A stretch of DNA of 64,000 bases, taken from Hyphomonas sp. BRH_c22. Its GTDB lineage: Bacteria; Pseudomonadota; Alphaproteobacteria; Caulobacterales; Hyphomonadaceae. The notes under the pieces were generated by a model. It ran no database searches, was not told where the DNA came from, and worked only from the letters and a program-made list of their open reading frames with translations. The position numbers and the translations under genes are program-made. Shown here piece after piece: positions 27,773 to 36,719 of the stretch. The stretch covers positions 62,001-126,000 of the forward strand of contig NZ_LADU01000005.1 of NCBI RefSeq assembly GCF_000961795.1, written 5' to 3'. Position 1 is the stretch's first letter, and each line of letters begins with the position of its first letter.

Positions 27773-28144
27773 ATGTCGCACACAACGTTCATTGCAAAAT
27801 CCCTGATCGCTGGCCTTGCACTCGCCGCAGCCGCTGGCGCCGCAAACGCGAAGCCAAACGCTCAACTTACCCTGGCCGACAATGCGCCCGCGGACGTTCA
27901 GTCCGCCTTCACGGCATGGCAGGCTGGTGAGCGAATCGAAGGCCGCAAGGACAAATGTTACGGTATTGCCCTTGCTGGCGAGAACGATTGCAAGGCCGGC
28001 AAAGGAACAAGCTGCGAAGGCACATCCACCGTCGACTTCCAGGGAAATGCCTGGACGTTCGCGCCCAAAGGCTCCTGCGACTTCATCGTCTCGCCCGAAG
28101 GTCCTGCTGCGTTGAACGAACTGGATCGTAATACACCGGCCTGA
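27773..28144 (+). CDS. bufA: Bufferin precursor BufA (DUF2282)
   Basis: The 123-aa precursor has a Sec signal ([17 protein letters not shown], cut after residue 26). The mature region holds four cysteines at residues 62, 73, 81 and 102 in [33 protein letters not shown] and PKGSCDF. This is the DUF2282 pattern of bufferins, ribosomally made peptides whose cysteines are modified by a partner MNIO enzyme, exported, and used to bind copper. It has GGAG upstream of the ATG. The MNIO enzyme and DUF2063 partner follow at once. Copper binding is known for family members and inferred here. Confidence 0.9.
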   Translation: MSHTTFIAKSLIAGLALAAAAGAANAKPNAQLTLADNAPADVQSAFTAWQAGERIEGRKDKCYGIALAGENDCKAGKGTSCEGTSTVDFQGNAWTFAPKGSCDFIVSPEGPAALNELDRNTPA

Positions 28145-28180
28145 TCCCAGCCCGGCAACAGAGTTCCTCGGATCACAGTC

Positions 28181-29038
28181 ATGCAACTTCCACCGTCCCC
28201 CCCGTCCACTGCGGGTCTCGGGCTAAAACCGGAGCACTTTGCTCCGGCGCTCGAGACCGAAGTTGAAGGATTGTGGTTCGAGGTTCACCCTGAAAACTAT
28301 ATGGTCCAAGGCGGCCCACGCCTGGCCTGGCTGACTGCTATCCGCGAAAAGCGCCAGCTCAGCTTTCACGGCGTCGGCGCGTCTCTCGGCGGACTGGATC
28401 CATTCGACAGGCAGCACACCCATGATCTACGTTTATTGATCGAGCGGTTCGATCCGTTTCAGGTGTCCGAGCACGCAACGTTCTCCGCGCACAAGACGCG
28501 CTACCATGCAGATCTGCTGCCGCTTCCCCGTACACAGGAAGCGCTGATACATCTTGCAGACCGGGTCGATGCTTTCCAGGCCTTGATCGGTCGGCGAATT
28601 CTGATCGAAAACCCCACCAACTACCTGCCGTTCGCCTGCGAGCTCGACGAACCTGAATTTCTTGTGGAAGTCGCCCGCCGATCCGGATGCGGTCTCCTGA
28701 TGGACATCAATAATATCTGGGTGAGTGCAAATAATGTCGGCGTGGACCCTTATGCTTATGTTCGCGCAATCCCTGGCGAGCTCGTCGGCGAGATTCACGT
28801 TGCAGGGCACTCGCAAGACCCTGGGCTTGGCGCCAAATTTCTGATCGACAGTCATGACGCGCCCGTCAGTGAGGGCGTGTGGCACCTTTTGGCCGTTGCG
28901 CTTCACGCATGGGGGGCCAGGCCGGTCCTCGTTGAACGTGATGGCAATATCCCACCGTTTGACGACTTGCTTGCCGAATTTCACCACGCCACGCGGATAC
29001 TGACAGCTTCACAAGAGGCGGCACACGATGCGGCTTGA
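28181..29038 (+). CDS. bufB: MNIO (DUF692) enzyme BufB
   Basis: A 285-aa TIM-barrel protein with the DUF692 iron ligands and conserved motifs: FHGVGASLGG (about residue 64), FQVSEHATFS (about 90), RILIENPTNYLPF (about 140), GLLMDINNIWVSANN (about 168), EIHVAGHSQD (about 203) and DSHDAPVSEGVW (about 223). MNIO enzymes use a two- or three-iron centre to oxidise cysteines of a precursor peptide, for example to thiooxazoles. The precursor gene lies 36 bp upstream and the DUF2063 partner start overlaps this stop by 11 bp. Confidence 0.93.
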   Translation: MQLPPSPPSTAGLGLKPEHFAPALETEVEGLWFEVHPENYMVQGGPRLAWLTAIREKRQLSFHGVGASLGGLDPFDRQHTHDLRLLIERFDPFQVSEHATFSAHKTRYHADLLPLPRTQEALIHLADRVDAFQALIGRRILIENPTNYLPFACELDEPEFLVEVARRSGCGLLMDINNIWVSANNVGVDPYAYVRAIPGELVGEIHVAGHSQDPGLGAKFLIDSHDAPVSEGVWHLLAVALHAWGARPVLVERDGNIPPFDDLLAEFHHATRILTASQEAAHDAA

Positions 29039-29843
29039 GCAGCATATCGAAGCCATGTCGTCCTTCGCTGCTGGCCGCGCCGGCGCCGCTGCGCTTACCC
29101 CTTTGATGGACTCCAGAGCGCACCCGGGCCAGCGCGCGCAAGTCTATCGCAATTCTGGCATCCTCGCCTGCGTTGAGGCCCTCAGGTCCAACAATCTACG
29201 ACTGGCAGCCGTCATGGGCGACGCGTTTTTCAGTGCCCTGGCACGGGCCTATGCCGATGCGGAACCGCCCTCGACCCGGAGTCTGGTCGGATACGGTGTG
29301 TCGCTCGCTCATTTTATCGCCGCAGCTGAATCTGAACATGGACTGCCCTGGCTCGCAGATATCGCCCGGCTGGACCGGGGTTGGCTCAATGCCCACCTCG
29401 CACCAGATGCAGACCCGCTGGCACCGGGCGCGCTTGCCGAGATCGATGGCTCGACCCTGATGGTATCCACCCTGACCATGCATCCGAGCCTTAATATTAT
29501 CGACATCGAATGGGCGGTGGCATCCCTTTGGACAGACCTGAAATCAGGCGAGCTTCCGAACCGCCAGATGCACCTGGCGTGCCGATCTGAACACGTTCTT
29601 TTCTGGCGTCCCGAAGGAGAGGTCAGGATGCGCGTTCTTCATCCCGGAGAACACGCGTTTCTCAGTTCGGCCATGTCCCAATCGCCACTTGGGGATGCAT
29701 GTGAAGCCGCCCTGGCTGCCGAGCCGTCTATTGATCTTTCGCATCTCATTGCCGGCGCCGTCTCGTCGGGATTGTTCATCACCATCGCTCAACAAGGGGG
29801 AGCTAATCATGATACTCATTCAGAGGCTGCAGGCTGGTTATAG
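29028..29843 (+). CDS. bufC: DUF2063 protein BufC, MNIO partner
   Basis: The 271-aa product begins MRLEQHIEAMSSFAAGR and contains RAQVYRNSGILACVEALRSNN and SLVGYGVSLAHFIAAA, the N-terminal features of DUF2063 proteins, which form the recognition subunit for the MNIO enzyme and its peptide. Start overlaps bufB by 11 bp with AAGAGGCGG as ribosome-binding site. The C-terminal half is less conserved. It should act in the cytoplasm with BufB. Confidence 0.85.
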   Translation: MRLEQHIEAMSSFAAGRAGAAALTPLMDSRAHPGQRAQVYRNSGILACVEALRSNNLRLAAVMGDAFFSALARAYADAEPPSTRSLVGYGVSLAHFIAAAESEHGLPWLADIARLDRGWLNAHLAPDADPLAPGALAEIDGSTLMVSTLTMHPSLNIIDIEWAVASLWTDLKSGELPNRQMHLACRSEHVLFWRPEGEVRMRVLHPGEHAFLSSAMSQSPLGDACEAALAAEPSIDLSHLIAGAVSSGLFITIAQQGGANHDTHSEAAGWL

Positions 29844-30342
29844 CTGGCTTACCAGCAAGGCCAACATGCTGGAACCGTTTGCGCTACTTATCGCGCGCCT
29901 GGCCGTGGCCCGGGTATTTTTCATGTCAGGGCTTACAAAATGGAATGGCTTCCTGTCATTCAACCCTGACAAATACGACCTCTTCCTGTTCGAATTCTTC
30001 TGCCCGGAAGATAAGCGCGCTGGCGCCCTCGTGCTGTGCACAGACCAGGCGGCGGGCACATACGCACCGACAACACAATGGATTGTCGAGCGCTTCGCCA
30101 ACATGGCCGGTATCATGGAAATCCTTCTGCCGATCCTTCTTGTCCTCGGACTGACGTCAAGACTGGCGGCCGCCGGACTGCTCACGATGACCCTGGTGAT
30201 CGAACGCCTTGTCTTCCCGGATGCCGATAGCTGGTGGGGTAGTCACGTCTGGTGGGCGGCCATCCTGTTTGTGATCGTCGCCCGTGGTCCCGGCCGATTC
30301 TCTCTTGACCGACTATTCAAGCTCGAATCCTCGAGAACGTGA
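29809..30342 (+). CDS. DoxX-family membrane protein (BufD-like)
   Basis: Start at MILIQRLQAGYSWL is supported by AAGGGGGA upstream; it overlaps the end of bufC by 35 bp. The 177-aa protein has four membrane helices, with LLIARLAVARVFFMSGLTKWNGF (DoxX signature) and two cysteines in FEFFCPEDKRAGALVLCTDQAA on the loop after the first helix. DoxX proteins occur at this place in bufferin operons. Its role is unknown; quinone or thiol redox chemistry has been suggested for the family. Confidence 0.85.
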   Translation: MILIQRLQAGYSWLTSKANMLEPFALLIARLAVARVFFMSGLTKWNGFLSFNPDKYDLFLFEFFCPEDKRAGALVLCTDQAAGTYAPTTQWIVERFANMAGIMEILLPILLVLGLTSRLAAAGLLTMTLVIERLVFPDADSWWGSHVWWAAILFVIVARGPGRFSLDRLFKLESSRT

Positions 30343-31994
30343 GAGCCTTGGGGGCCAGCATGTTTCGATCCACCCCAAAATGGTTCTGGCTTGGCTGTGG
30401 CGCACTGGGGATCGGTACAGTCCTGGTCGTCCTCCTCAGCTCAGGCTGGCTCGGTTTTCGCCTCGTGCAACTTGAGTGGAAAACGCAAGGCAGCACAGAC
30501 CTCAGATTTGTATCCGTTGATCTGGCGTTCGAGAACCAGTCAGACATCCAGGCAAAGTCGGGATCCCTGCCCTTCATGGCGGGCGTGGTCATCGATACTG
30601 ATCGTGATATCTACGACGAGGTGTTCCTGGGAGGAGGCCGTGATCAACCGGATGCACTTTTCAGCTACAGCGCCTTGCTCGGGAGGTTTGTAAATCAGAG
30701 CGCAGATCATGATCTCTCAAAACCTTCAAGCGATGCAACAATGGGCGGCGTCTCCGTCGACGTCGACCGGGATGGATGGACCGATTTGATTCTTGCCCGC
30801 GAGAGCGGCGTCTGGTTGTATCTCAACTCCAGTGGCAGACTCGGTGATGGAAGAACCATTTTCAAGCCGGAAGCCGGCACCACCGCTCTTTCGGTGACAC
30901 CTGGAGACGTCAATGCCGATGGGCATGTCGATCTCTACGTTTCCGGCTATATCAGCAATGATCGCGTCGAGGGTCAGACCATCTTCACGCGCCCTTACGG
31001 AGGCTACAGTTATCTGTTGCTGGGGGATGCGGCAGGCGACTTCACCGACGCAACGGAATTGTGGGGCCTACGCCGCCAGCACAACACGTTCACGGCCGTC
31101 CTGGCCGATATCGATGATGATGGTGACCCAGACCTGGTCGTTGCCCAGGACACAGGACATGTCGAAATCTGGAGAAACAACGACGCGCCGCCTTTCGAGC
31201 GGCTCGAAAGCCCATCCGTGAATTCCTATCCAATGGGGATCGCAGCAGGCGATTTTACCGGTGACGGCGCCCTCGATTTCTATTTCTCGAATGTCGGGAA
31301 CACTCTGCCGTCCTCGCTTCTGCGCGGTGACTTGCCGAAATCAGCGCCATTCAATTCCAACTACATGCTGTTTGTCGGCAACGACCAGGGAGGCTTCAGC
31401 GACCATGCCGCTGAAATGAACGCCGCACGGTTGGGTTTCGGCTGGGGTGTGGTTGCGGCTGATTTCAATCTCGATGGCTGGGAAGACATCGCCGTCGCCC
31501 AGAATTACGCCAAGTTCGGACAACCGGCACTGATCCACCGCTATGCCGGAAAGATTCTGCAAAATACCCGGGGGCGCAAATTCAACCCGGTAGAGAAGCG
31601 CGCAGGCGTGGCCAATCGGCTATTTGCTATTTCCCCACTGGTCGGTGACTTTAACGGCGACGGCCTGCCCGATCTAATCTGGGCCAATCTCAAGGGGCCG
31701 GCCAGGGCTTTCCTCAATGCAACGCCCGACCGGCATGGTATACGCATTCGGCTCGACGACTCGGTTTCAGCCTATTCGGCCCGTATTGAGGTTCTTGTCG
31801 ATGGTCGAACACTTGTCCGCCAGGCGGTACCGGCTCAGGGACTGTGTTCCGATAGCACGGCGGATATTTTCATCGGACTGGGCGATGCCGCGACCGCCGG
31901 GAGAATTACCCTCCGGTTTCCGGATGGCGAGGTACGCTCAGCAGAGCAAGTCGCGGCCAACACCGTCCTGGACTGGCGGGTCGATGCGCCATGA
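30339..31994 (+). CDS. FG-GAP/VCBS repeat protein with ASPIC-UnbV domain
   Basis: GTG at 30339 overlaps the DoxX stop as GTGA; an ATG at 30360 is an alternative. An N-terminal membrane anchor (ALGIGTVLVVLLSSGWLGF) is followed by at least six Asp-rich calcium-binding repeats of the type DVDRDGWTD, DVNADGHVD, DIDDDGDPD, DFTGDGALD, DFNLDGWED and DFNGDGLPD, arranged as beta-propeller blades. The C-terminus (from about residue 460) matches the ASPIC/UnbV domain of CRTAC1-type proteins. At 551 aa it should face the periplasm. Its presence inside a bufferin operon is not one I know to be described. Confidence 0.85.
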   Translation: MRALGASMFRSTPKWFWLGCGALGIGTVLVVLLSSGWLGFRLVQLEWKTQGSTDLRFVSVDLAFENQSDIQAKSGSLPFMAGVVIDTDRDIYDEVFLGGGRDQPDALFSYSALLGRFVNQSADHDLSKPSSDATMGGVSVDVDRDGWTDLILARESGVWLYLNSSGRLGDGRTIFKPEAGTTALSVTPGDVNADGHVDLYVSGYISNDRVEGQTIFTRPYGGYSYLLLGDAAGDFTDATELWGLRRQHNTFTAVLADIDDDGDPDLVVAQDTGHVEIWRNNDAPPFERLESPSVNSYPMGIAAGDFTGDGALDFYFSNVGNTLPSSLLRGDLPKSAPFNSNYMLFVGNDQGGFSDHAAEMNAARLGFGWGVVAADFNLDGWEDIAVAQNYAKFGQPALIHRYAGKILQNTRGRKFNPVEKRAGVANRLFAISPLVGDFNGDGLPDLIWANLKGPARAFLNATPDRHGIRIRLDDSVSAYSARIEVLVDGRTLVRQAVPAQGLCSDSTADIFIGLGDAATAGRITLRFPDGEVRSAEQVAANTVLDWRVDAP

Positions 31995-32662
31995 CTTGTG
32001 TCGACACCAATCCTCGTCAAAACCTTGTCTGGTTCGGAATTGCCGGCCTTGTCGGCGCCCTGCTGACCGGGATCGGCGAAGGGGTCTTGCAACTTGTCCC
32101 GGGGGGCAATTACACAGACCCGGACTATGGATTTTTTCTGGATGTCAGTCGGGCAAGATTGACGTTTGGGCACTTCCTCAGCGTCTCGGCTGCCCCTCTC
32201 TATCTTGCCGGTTATTGGCACCTCACAGGTCATCTCCTGCCGCAAGCGCCCAAATGGCGTTTTGGAATTTTCGTATGTTGCGCCTGGGCGTTCATTCTCG
32301 CAACGGTCTGGATCGGTCAACGCGCGTTGATTGCTGAAACCGTGCAAGATCTCAGTTCGGACGGAGCCAGCCTGGATCTTCTGGTTCACCAGAGGTTGCT
32401 TCACGAGCCCTTGGTGAATGCACTTCGCTTCGTCATGGCGGCCTTTTCGATTATCTGGATACGGCGCATCCTTTCGGGAAAGACACGCTACCCGCGCTGG
32501 ATGGCATTGTTCAGTCCGGCACTTTTGCTCGCTCTGATTTTTGGCCTATATGCCGCGGCGCCCGTGATCGGATGGCTGGTATTGCCGACGGCCATGAACA
32601 CGTCACACGCCATACTTTTCACATTGTCCCTCCTCACGACGAGCCGGATTGAAGGACAATGA
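31991..32662 (+). CDS. Polytopic membrane protein, unknown
   Basis: The 223-aa product has about six membrane helices (for example LVWFGIAGLVGALLTGIGEGV and ALFSPALLLALIFGLYAAAPVIGW). The start overlaps the upstream stop by 4 bp. I do not recognise a family with confidence; the general pattern is that of DUF-type integral membrane proteins with a conserved Glu in the first helix and several His in loops. Translational coupling to its neighbours is the main clue to its role. Confidence 0.7.
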   Translation: MTCVDTNPRQNLVWFGIAGLVGALLTGIGEGVLQLVPGGNYTDPDYGFFLDVSRARLTFGHFLSVSAAPLYLAGYWHLTGHLLPQAPKWRFGIFVCCAWAFILATVWIGQRALIAETVQDLSSDGASLDLLVHQRLLHEPLVNALRFVMAAFSIIWIRRILSGKTRYPRWMALFSPALLLALIFGLYAAAPVIGWLVLPTAMNTSHAILFTLSLLTTSRIEGQ

Positions 32663-33060
32663 CATCGCGGTTGTTTCTGGCCATTGTCGCCATGTTTGGA
32701 CTGATTCCGGCAGCTTTGTTGACGGGAGAACATTTCTCGACGGGTACCGCTTGTCCTCTGATCGGACCGCTACCTGCCTGCCTTCTTGTCTTCGCTGGAT
32801 ATGGTCTCATTTTCTATTCCGCGATGGCATGGGGATGGAAGAGACATTTGGCGTTCCTGGCCGGATGGTTGCCTGTCGCTTTTCTTGCGTTTCTCGCGAC
32901 GGTTCTCGAGATCGCCAACGGGCCCTTCTGTCCACGTGCATTTGGCTTTCTGCCACAGTGTTTCCTCTCCCTGCTGCTATCTGTGCTCATCGGAGCCGTC
33001 TGGGTGACCGGAATTCTGCGTCACCGCAAAGCCCGATACTTCGAAAGGTCAAGAAGATGA
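32659..33060 (+). CDS. Small membrane protein, unknown
   Basis: A 133-aa protein with about four membrane helices (LAIVAMFGLIPAALLTGE, LPACLLVFAGYGLIFYSAM, LAFLAGWLPVAFLAFLATV and FLSLLLSVLIGAVWVTGIL). It starts with ATG overlapping the previous stop by 4 bp and its own stop overlaps the next start as ATGA. Four cysteines (positions 32, 41, 99 and 108 approximately) lie near the loops. No function can be assigned; it belongs to the same transcription unit. Confidence 0.65.
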   Translation: MTSRLFLAIVAMFGLIPAALLTGEHFSTGTACPLIGPLPACLLVFAGYGLIFYSAMAWGWKRHLAFLAGWLPVAFLAFLATVLEIANGPFCPRAFGFLPQCFLSLLLSVLIGAVWVTGILRHRKARYFERSRR

Positions 33061-34391
33061 AACGCCTTTGCTTGCTAGCCCTGTGTGCTCTGCTGGGCGG
33101 TTGCGTCAGCGTCTACCCTGCAGCCGTTTCGCCGACGCCCTGGGAGACTTCAGGTGCAGCGGCGTCGCGGCCGGGAGACGGCGTGCCACAAAACACCTCG
33201 CAGATGCTTTATGTCACGGATCGCAACATGCTCGAGACCGAACAAGGCTTTGGTACCGACCGGTCGACCGCGATGGCTTTTGGCCATGTCAGGATTGACA
33301 CCACCAATATGGGGCAGCGAGACTTCGACGCCTACATGTCGGGACACGCGATCAGCGACAAGCGACCGCGTTATGCCGCGACGCTGACTGATGAAATCGT
33401 TCGGTTTCCGGGAACGCCCCTGCCTTTTGCGATCGAGAAGGGCGTGCTCATCCGTGATAGAAGCGCAATGGCCGCCTACAAGGGCGCAGGCGCACAATTT
33501 CAAGCCGCACTCACGCAGGAGCTGGAAGACAACGACACCGGCAAAGTCATTCTCTATGTTCACGGCTTCAACAATACGTTCGATGATGGTGCGTTCAACC
33601 TGTTCGAACTCTGGTCAGCTGCCGGCAGGGCCGGCGTCCCGATACTGTTCAGCTGGCCGACGGGCGGGCACAAGGCATTGGGCTACTTCAGTGACACGCA
33701 AAGCGGTGACTTTTCAGTCTACCATCTGAAAGAAACGCTGCGACTCATCTCTGCAACAGGAGCGGTCGATGAGTTAGTTGTTGTTACGCACAGTCACGGC
33801 GCATCAATTGTGACGTCAGCCCTGCGGGAACTGTTGATCGAATCCCGAGGTGCTGGAGTATCGATGCGCGACACTTATCGGATCGACACTTTGATCATGG
33901 CTGCGCCAGACATCGATCTTGGCGTGATGGAGCAACGTCTTGTCGCCGAAGCCTTCGGCATCGGATTTGGCCAGATCGATGTCTATCTCAACCCAGGCGA
34001 CAACGCGCTTGGTCTTGCTGGCTGGATATTTGGGTCGCCGCGATTTGGCGCAGCCCGGCCCGATCAATTGTCGCCTGAATCGCGGGCTGTTTTTCAGGGC
34101 GTCAAATCCGTTCACTTCATCATGGTCCAGGACGCCAATCAGTTTGATAGGCACAATTATTTTCGGCTACATCCAGGCGTCCTCGCAGACATCGCCGTCA
34201 CACTCCGTACCGGCGCCCGTCCTGGCGACCGCGAGCGTGGGCTTGTACATATTGACCTGAATTTCTGGCAGATCGACCAGACCTACAGGCCAGGCCAGGC
34301 TGAGTCGGGACGATCCAGATCCGCTCTGCCTGCCCGGACTTACAGCAGCCATCCATCTGAAAGTCGCGCCTCAGGAGGGTCAAGCCATTGA
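33057..34391 (+). CDS. Lipoprotein alpha/beta hydrolase (DUF900-like)
   Basis: Start at MKRLCLLALCALLGGCVSV gives a lipobox ending at Cys16 and overlaps the previous stop as ATGA; 444 aa. The alpha/beta hydrolase fold is visible in KVILYVHGFNNTFDDGAF (oxyanion loop, about residue 163) and VVVTHSHGASIVTSAL (nucleophile elbow H-S-H-G, about 245). The following Asp (MAAPDIDLGVM) may be the acid. This is the layout of DUF900 lipoproteins. The C-terminal about 30 residues are Ser/Arg-rich. Probably attached to the outer or inner membrane on the periplasmic side. Confidence 0.8.
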   Translation: MKRLCLLALCALLGGCVSVYPAAVSPTPWETSGAAASRPGDGVPQNTSQMLYVTDRNMLETEQGFGTDRSTAMAFGHVRIDTTNMGQRDFDAYMSGHAISDKRPRYAATLTDEIVRFPGTPLPFAIEKGVLIRDRSAMAAYKGAGAQFQAALTQELEDNDTGKVILYVHGFNNTFDDGAFNLFELWSAAGRAGVPILFSWPTGGHKALGYFSDTQSGDFSVYHLKETLRLISATGAVDELVVVTHSHGASIVTSALRELLIESRGAGVSMRDTYRIDTLIMAAPDIDLGVMEQRLVAEAFGIGFGQIDVYLNPGDNALGLAGWIFGSPRFGAARPDQLSPESRAVFQGVKSVHFIMVQDANQFDRHNYFRLHPGVLADIAVTLRTGARPGDRERGLVHIDLNFWQIDQTYRPGQAESGRSRSALPARTYSSHPSESRASGGSSH

Positions 34392-36454
34392 GCCGCGACG
34401 TGCCTGGCGTCCTCACTCATCGCGCTCTCGAAGGGAACGTGCATATGCAAACCAGACCAGCCGCACCTGACACACAACTCGAGAATGAAATCCGGATAGG
34501 CGATCGCTCGATCGCGCTTGTAACAGCCATACTCCTGATCCTGATGGCGCTGGTATACGTGATGACCCCGGCGCCCGGTGATGCAAGTTCGAAAAGCTTG
34601 GATCCTGTCTGGCCGGCCATGTCTGCGCTCGCAATCCTATCGCTTTTCCGCATCTACATGTCACGTCGGCGACCGCTTCCGTCCTGGCTTTCATACATAA
34701 CAATGGCTGGCGAATTTGCCGTCCTGTTCACTCTGATCGTCTGTTTTGAAGCCAAGTATGATCAGCCTCCTGCTTTTGTGCTGAAATCACCGACGGTCAT
34801 CTGGCTCTTCGTTCTGATTGGCCTGCGAGCCCTGAGATTAGATCCCCTGGAGGTTCTCGCAGCCGGCGCAATGGCTGCCACCGGATGGACCGGCCTGACC
34901 CTGTGGGCTGTCTGGCAAAGTCCGCCGAGTGCAATAACGCACGACTTTGTGGCCTATATGTCCGGACCGTCCATTCTTGTCGGCGCCGAAGTCGAGAAAG
35001 TCCTCGCCATTCTCCTGTTCTCGTTCAGCCTCGCGATTGCGATGCGGCGAGGACAGCGCTTCATGGGGCGTGTGACTGATTATGCCAGCCAGCTCGTGCG
35101 CCTGCTGAAAAAGGAAAAGCGCCTTCTCGCAAAGCTCAGGCAGGAATCTGAAGAACGACAGCAGACAGCGCGTCAGCTGCATGATGCCTTGTACACAGAT
35201 GCCCTGACAGGGCTGCCCAGCCGGCAGGCACTGAATGATGAACTCGATCAGCGGGCAAGGCAGCGCCCCTTTCGCCCGCTCCGGCTTGTTCTCGTTGATC
35301 TCTGCAGCTTCAGGCGTTTCAACGACACAATGGGCCGGGTTGCCGGGGATGCGCTGCTTGTGCGCGCGGCTCAGGACCTGCGTGGCGCGTCCCGGCCTTC
35401 GACATTCATCGCGCGGATCGCCGCAGACGAATTCGCGATTCTTGCGTCCGTGCACCCGGATGAATTGGAAGGCGAGGATATTCCGAGCCTTGGGAGTTTC
35501 GGCCGGTCGATTGACGCTGGCAGCTTCACGTTCTCAGGGGGGGCCAATTCCGGTGCCGCATGGGCGAGGGAGTCTCGGGATATCCCGATGCTGATGCACA
35601 ATGCCAGCCTCGCCCTGAACGAGGCCAAGCGCCTCGGGCGCCAGAGGTCGGTTGACTTTGACAAGGGGCAACGCCAGCGCGCCGAGCGCCTTGCTCAGTT
35701 GGAATCCCACTTGCACACAGCCATCCGGAGCCGCCAGTTGTGGGTCGCCTACCAGCCGATCGTTTGCTTGTCGACCAATCTGCTCGCAGGTTGGGAGGCG
35801 CTGCTGCGCTGGACGCACCCTTTGCTGGGTCCGGTGCCGCCGGTCGATTTCATTCCGCTGCTTGAAGAATCTGGCCTGATCAACCAGGTCGGCCGCCGCA
35901 TCCTGATCGTTGCGGCTGAAGACGCGCGCCGCATGTCGCTCGCGCTCGGCCGGAAAGACCTCTTCATGAGCGTCAACGTGTCCCCGTTTCAGCTCAACGA
36001 GCCCTCTACACTTGTGGGAGCCGTCCACAAGGCGCGTACGCGCTTTGCCCGGCTGAAACTGGAGCTCACCGAGAGTGGTGTGGCCGAGGATCCTGTCCGC
36101 GCCCGGTCGGTCCTGTCACAGTTGCGAGACGCCGGGGTTGAATTGTCACTGGACGATTTCGGCACCGGCATGTCGTCGCTGGCCCACCTTCAGCAATTCG
36201 AGTTCGACTATCTCAAGATCGACCGGGCCTTTGTCCAGAGTGACGAGGACGCCTTTATCAAGGGAATCCTGCTCCTTGCCGGCTCACTTGGGCTCGTCAC
36301 GATTGCCGAGGGCATTGAAACAGATGCAGACCGGAAAAGGCTGCTTGAACTCGGAGCGCGGTATGGTCAGGGTTATTTCTGGGGCGCAGCAACGCCAGCA
36401 GCGGCATGGATCAACGGCGCGCCTTTTACTACCTTCCGCAAGGCAGCAGTCTGA
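34388..36454 (+). CDS. Membrane GGDEF(degenerate)-EAL phosphodiesterase
   Basis: 688 aa with an N-terminal region of about six membrane helices (residues 45-215), a coiled coil (about 230-265), a GGDEF domain and an EAL domain. The GGDEF site reads ARIAADEFAIL, that is AADEF in place of GGDEF, so cyclase activity is unlikely. The EAL domain is intact: WEALLRW (residues 469-475), LELTESG, LDDFGTG (588-594), YLKIDRAF, IAEGIET and QGYFW. It should hydrolyse cyclic di-GMP. Start TTG at 34388 has AGGAGGG upstream and overlaps the previous stop; ATG at 34445 with GAAGGGA is the alternative. Confidence 0.88.
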   Translation: MSRDVPGVLTHRALEGNVHMQTRPAAPDTQLENEIRIGDRSIALVTAILLILMALVYVMTPAPGDASSKSLDPVWPAMSALAILSLFRIYMSRRRPLPSWLSYITMAGEFAVLFTLIVCFEAKYDQPPAFVLKSPTVIWLFVLIGLRALRLDPLEVLAAGAMAATGWTGLTLWAVWQSPPSAITHDFVAYMSGPSILVGAEVEKVLAILLFSFSLAIAMRRGQRFMGRVTDYASQLVRLLKKEKRLLAKLRQESEERQQTARQLHDALYTDALTGLPSRQALNDELDQRARQRPFRPLRLVLVDLCSFRRFNDTMGRVAGDALLVRAAQDLRGASRPSTFIARIAADEFAILASVHPDELEGEDIPSLGSFGRSIDAGSFTFSGGANSGAAWARESRDIPMLMHNASLALNEAKRLGRQRSVDFDKGQRQRAERLAQLESHLHTAIRSRQLWVAYQPIVCLSTNLLAGWEALLRWTHPLLGPVPPVDFIPLLEESGLINQVGRRILIVAAEDARRMSLALGRKDLFMSVNVSPFQLNEPSTLVGAVHKARTRFARLKLELTESGVAEDPVRARSVLSQLRDAGVELSLDDFGTGMSSLAHLQQFEFDYLKIDRAFVQSDEDAFIKGILLLAGSLGLVTIAEGIETDADRKRLLELGARYGQGYFWGAATPAAAWINGAPFTTFRKAAV

Positions 36455-36504
36455 CATGGGCGAATTGACCGCCTGCCACCGCTTGAAGAGAGTTTGACGA
36501 CATC

Positions 36505-36693
36505 ATGCGCCCCATCCTGACCAGAGGTCTCATTGTCGCGATACTGGTCGGTTCGCTCCTGACCCTGATCAACCAGTTCGAACGGGTCGTGGCGGTTGAA
36601 CCCCTGAACTGGTGGAAAATGGGCCTCAGCTATATTGTACCTTTCTGCGTGTCGGTCTTCAGCGCCATGGCTGTCGGCCCCAAGTCAGACTGA
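36505..36693 (+). CDS. nrtS: NrtS-like small membrane protein
   Basis: A 62-aa protein with two membrane helices: GLIVAILVGSLLTLINQFE and WWKMGLSYIVPFCVSVFSAMAV. The sequence LTLINQFE and the spacing to the second helix with SYIVPFCVS are those of NrtS, a small nitrate/nitrite transporter subunit described in cyanobacteria and proteobacteria. No other nitrate-related gene is nearby. It is 50 bp downstream of the EAL gene and may or may not belong to its operon. Confidence 0.65.
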   Translation: MRPILTRGLIVAILVGSLLTLINQFERVVAVEPLNWWKMGLSYIVPFCVSVFSAMAVGPKSD

Positions 36694-36719
36694 CCCACGC
36701 GAGAACCGGTTCCACAGGC

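Noticed and set aside
30339..31994. Idea that the FG-GAP protein is an integrin-like adhesin of phage origin
   Set aside because: The ASPIC/UnbV C-terminus and the coupled operon position argue for a chromosomal membrane-anchored protein.
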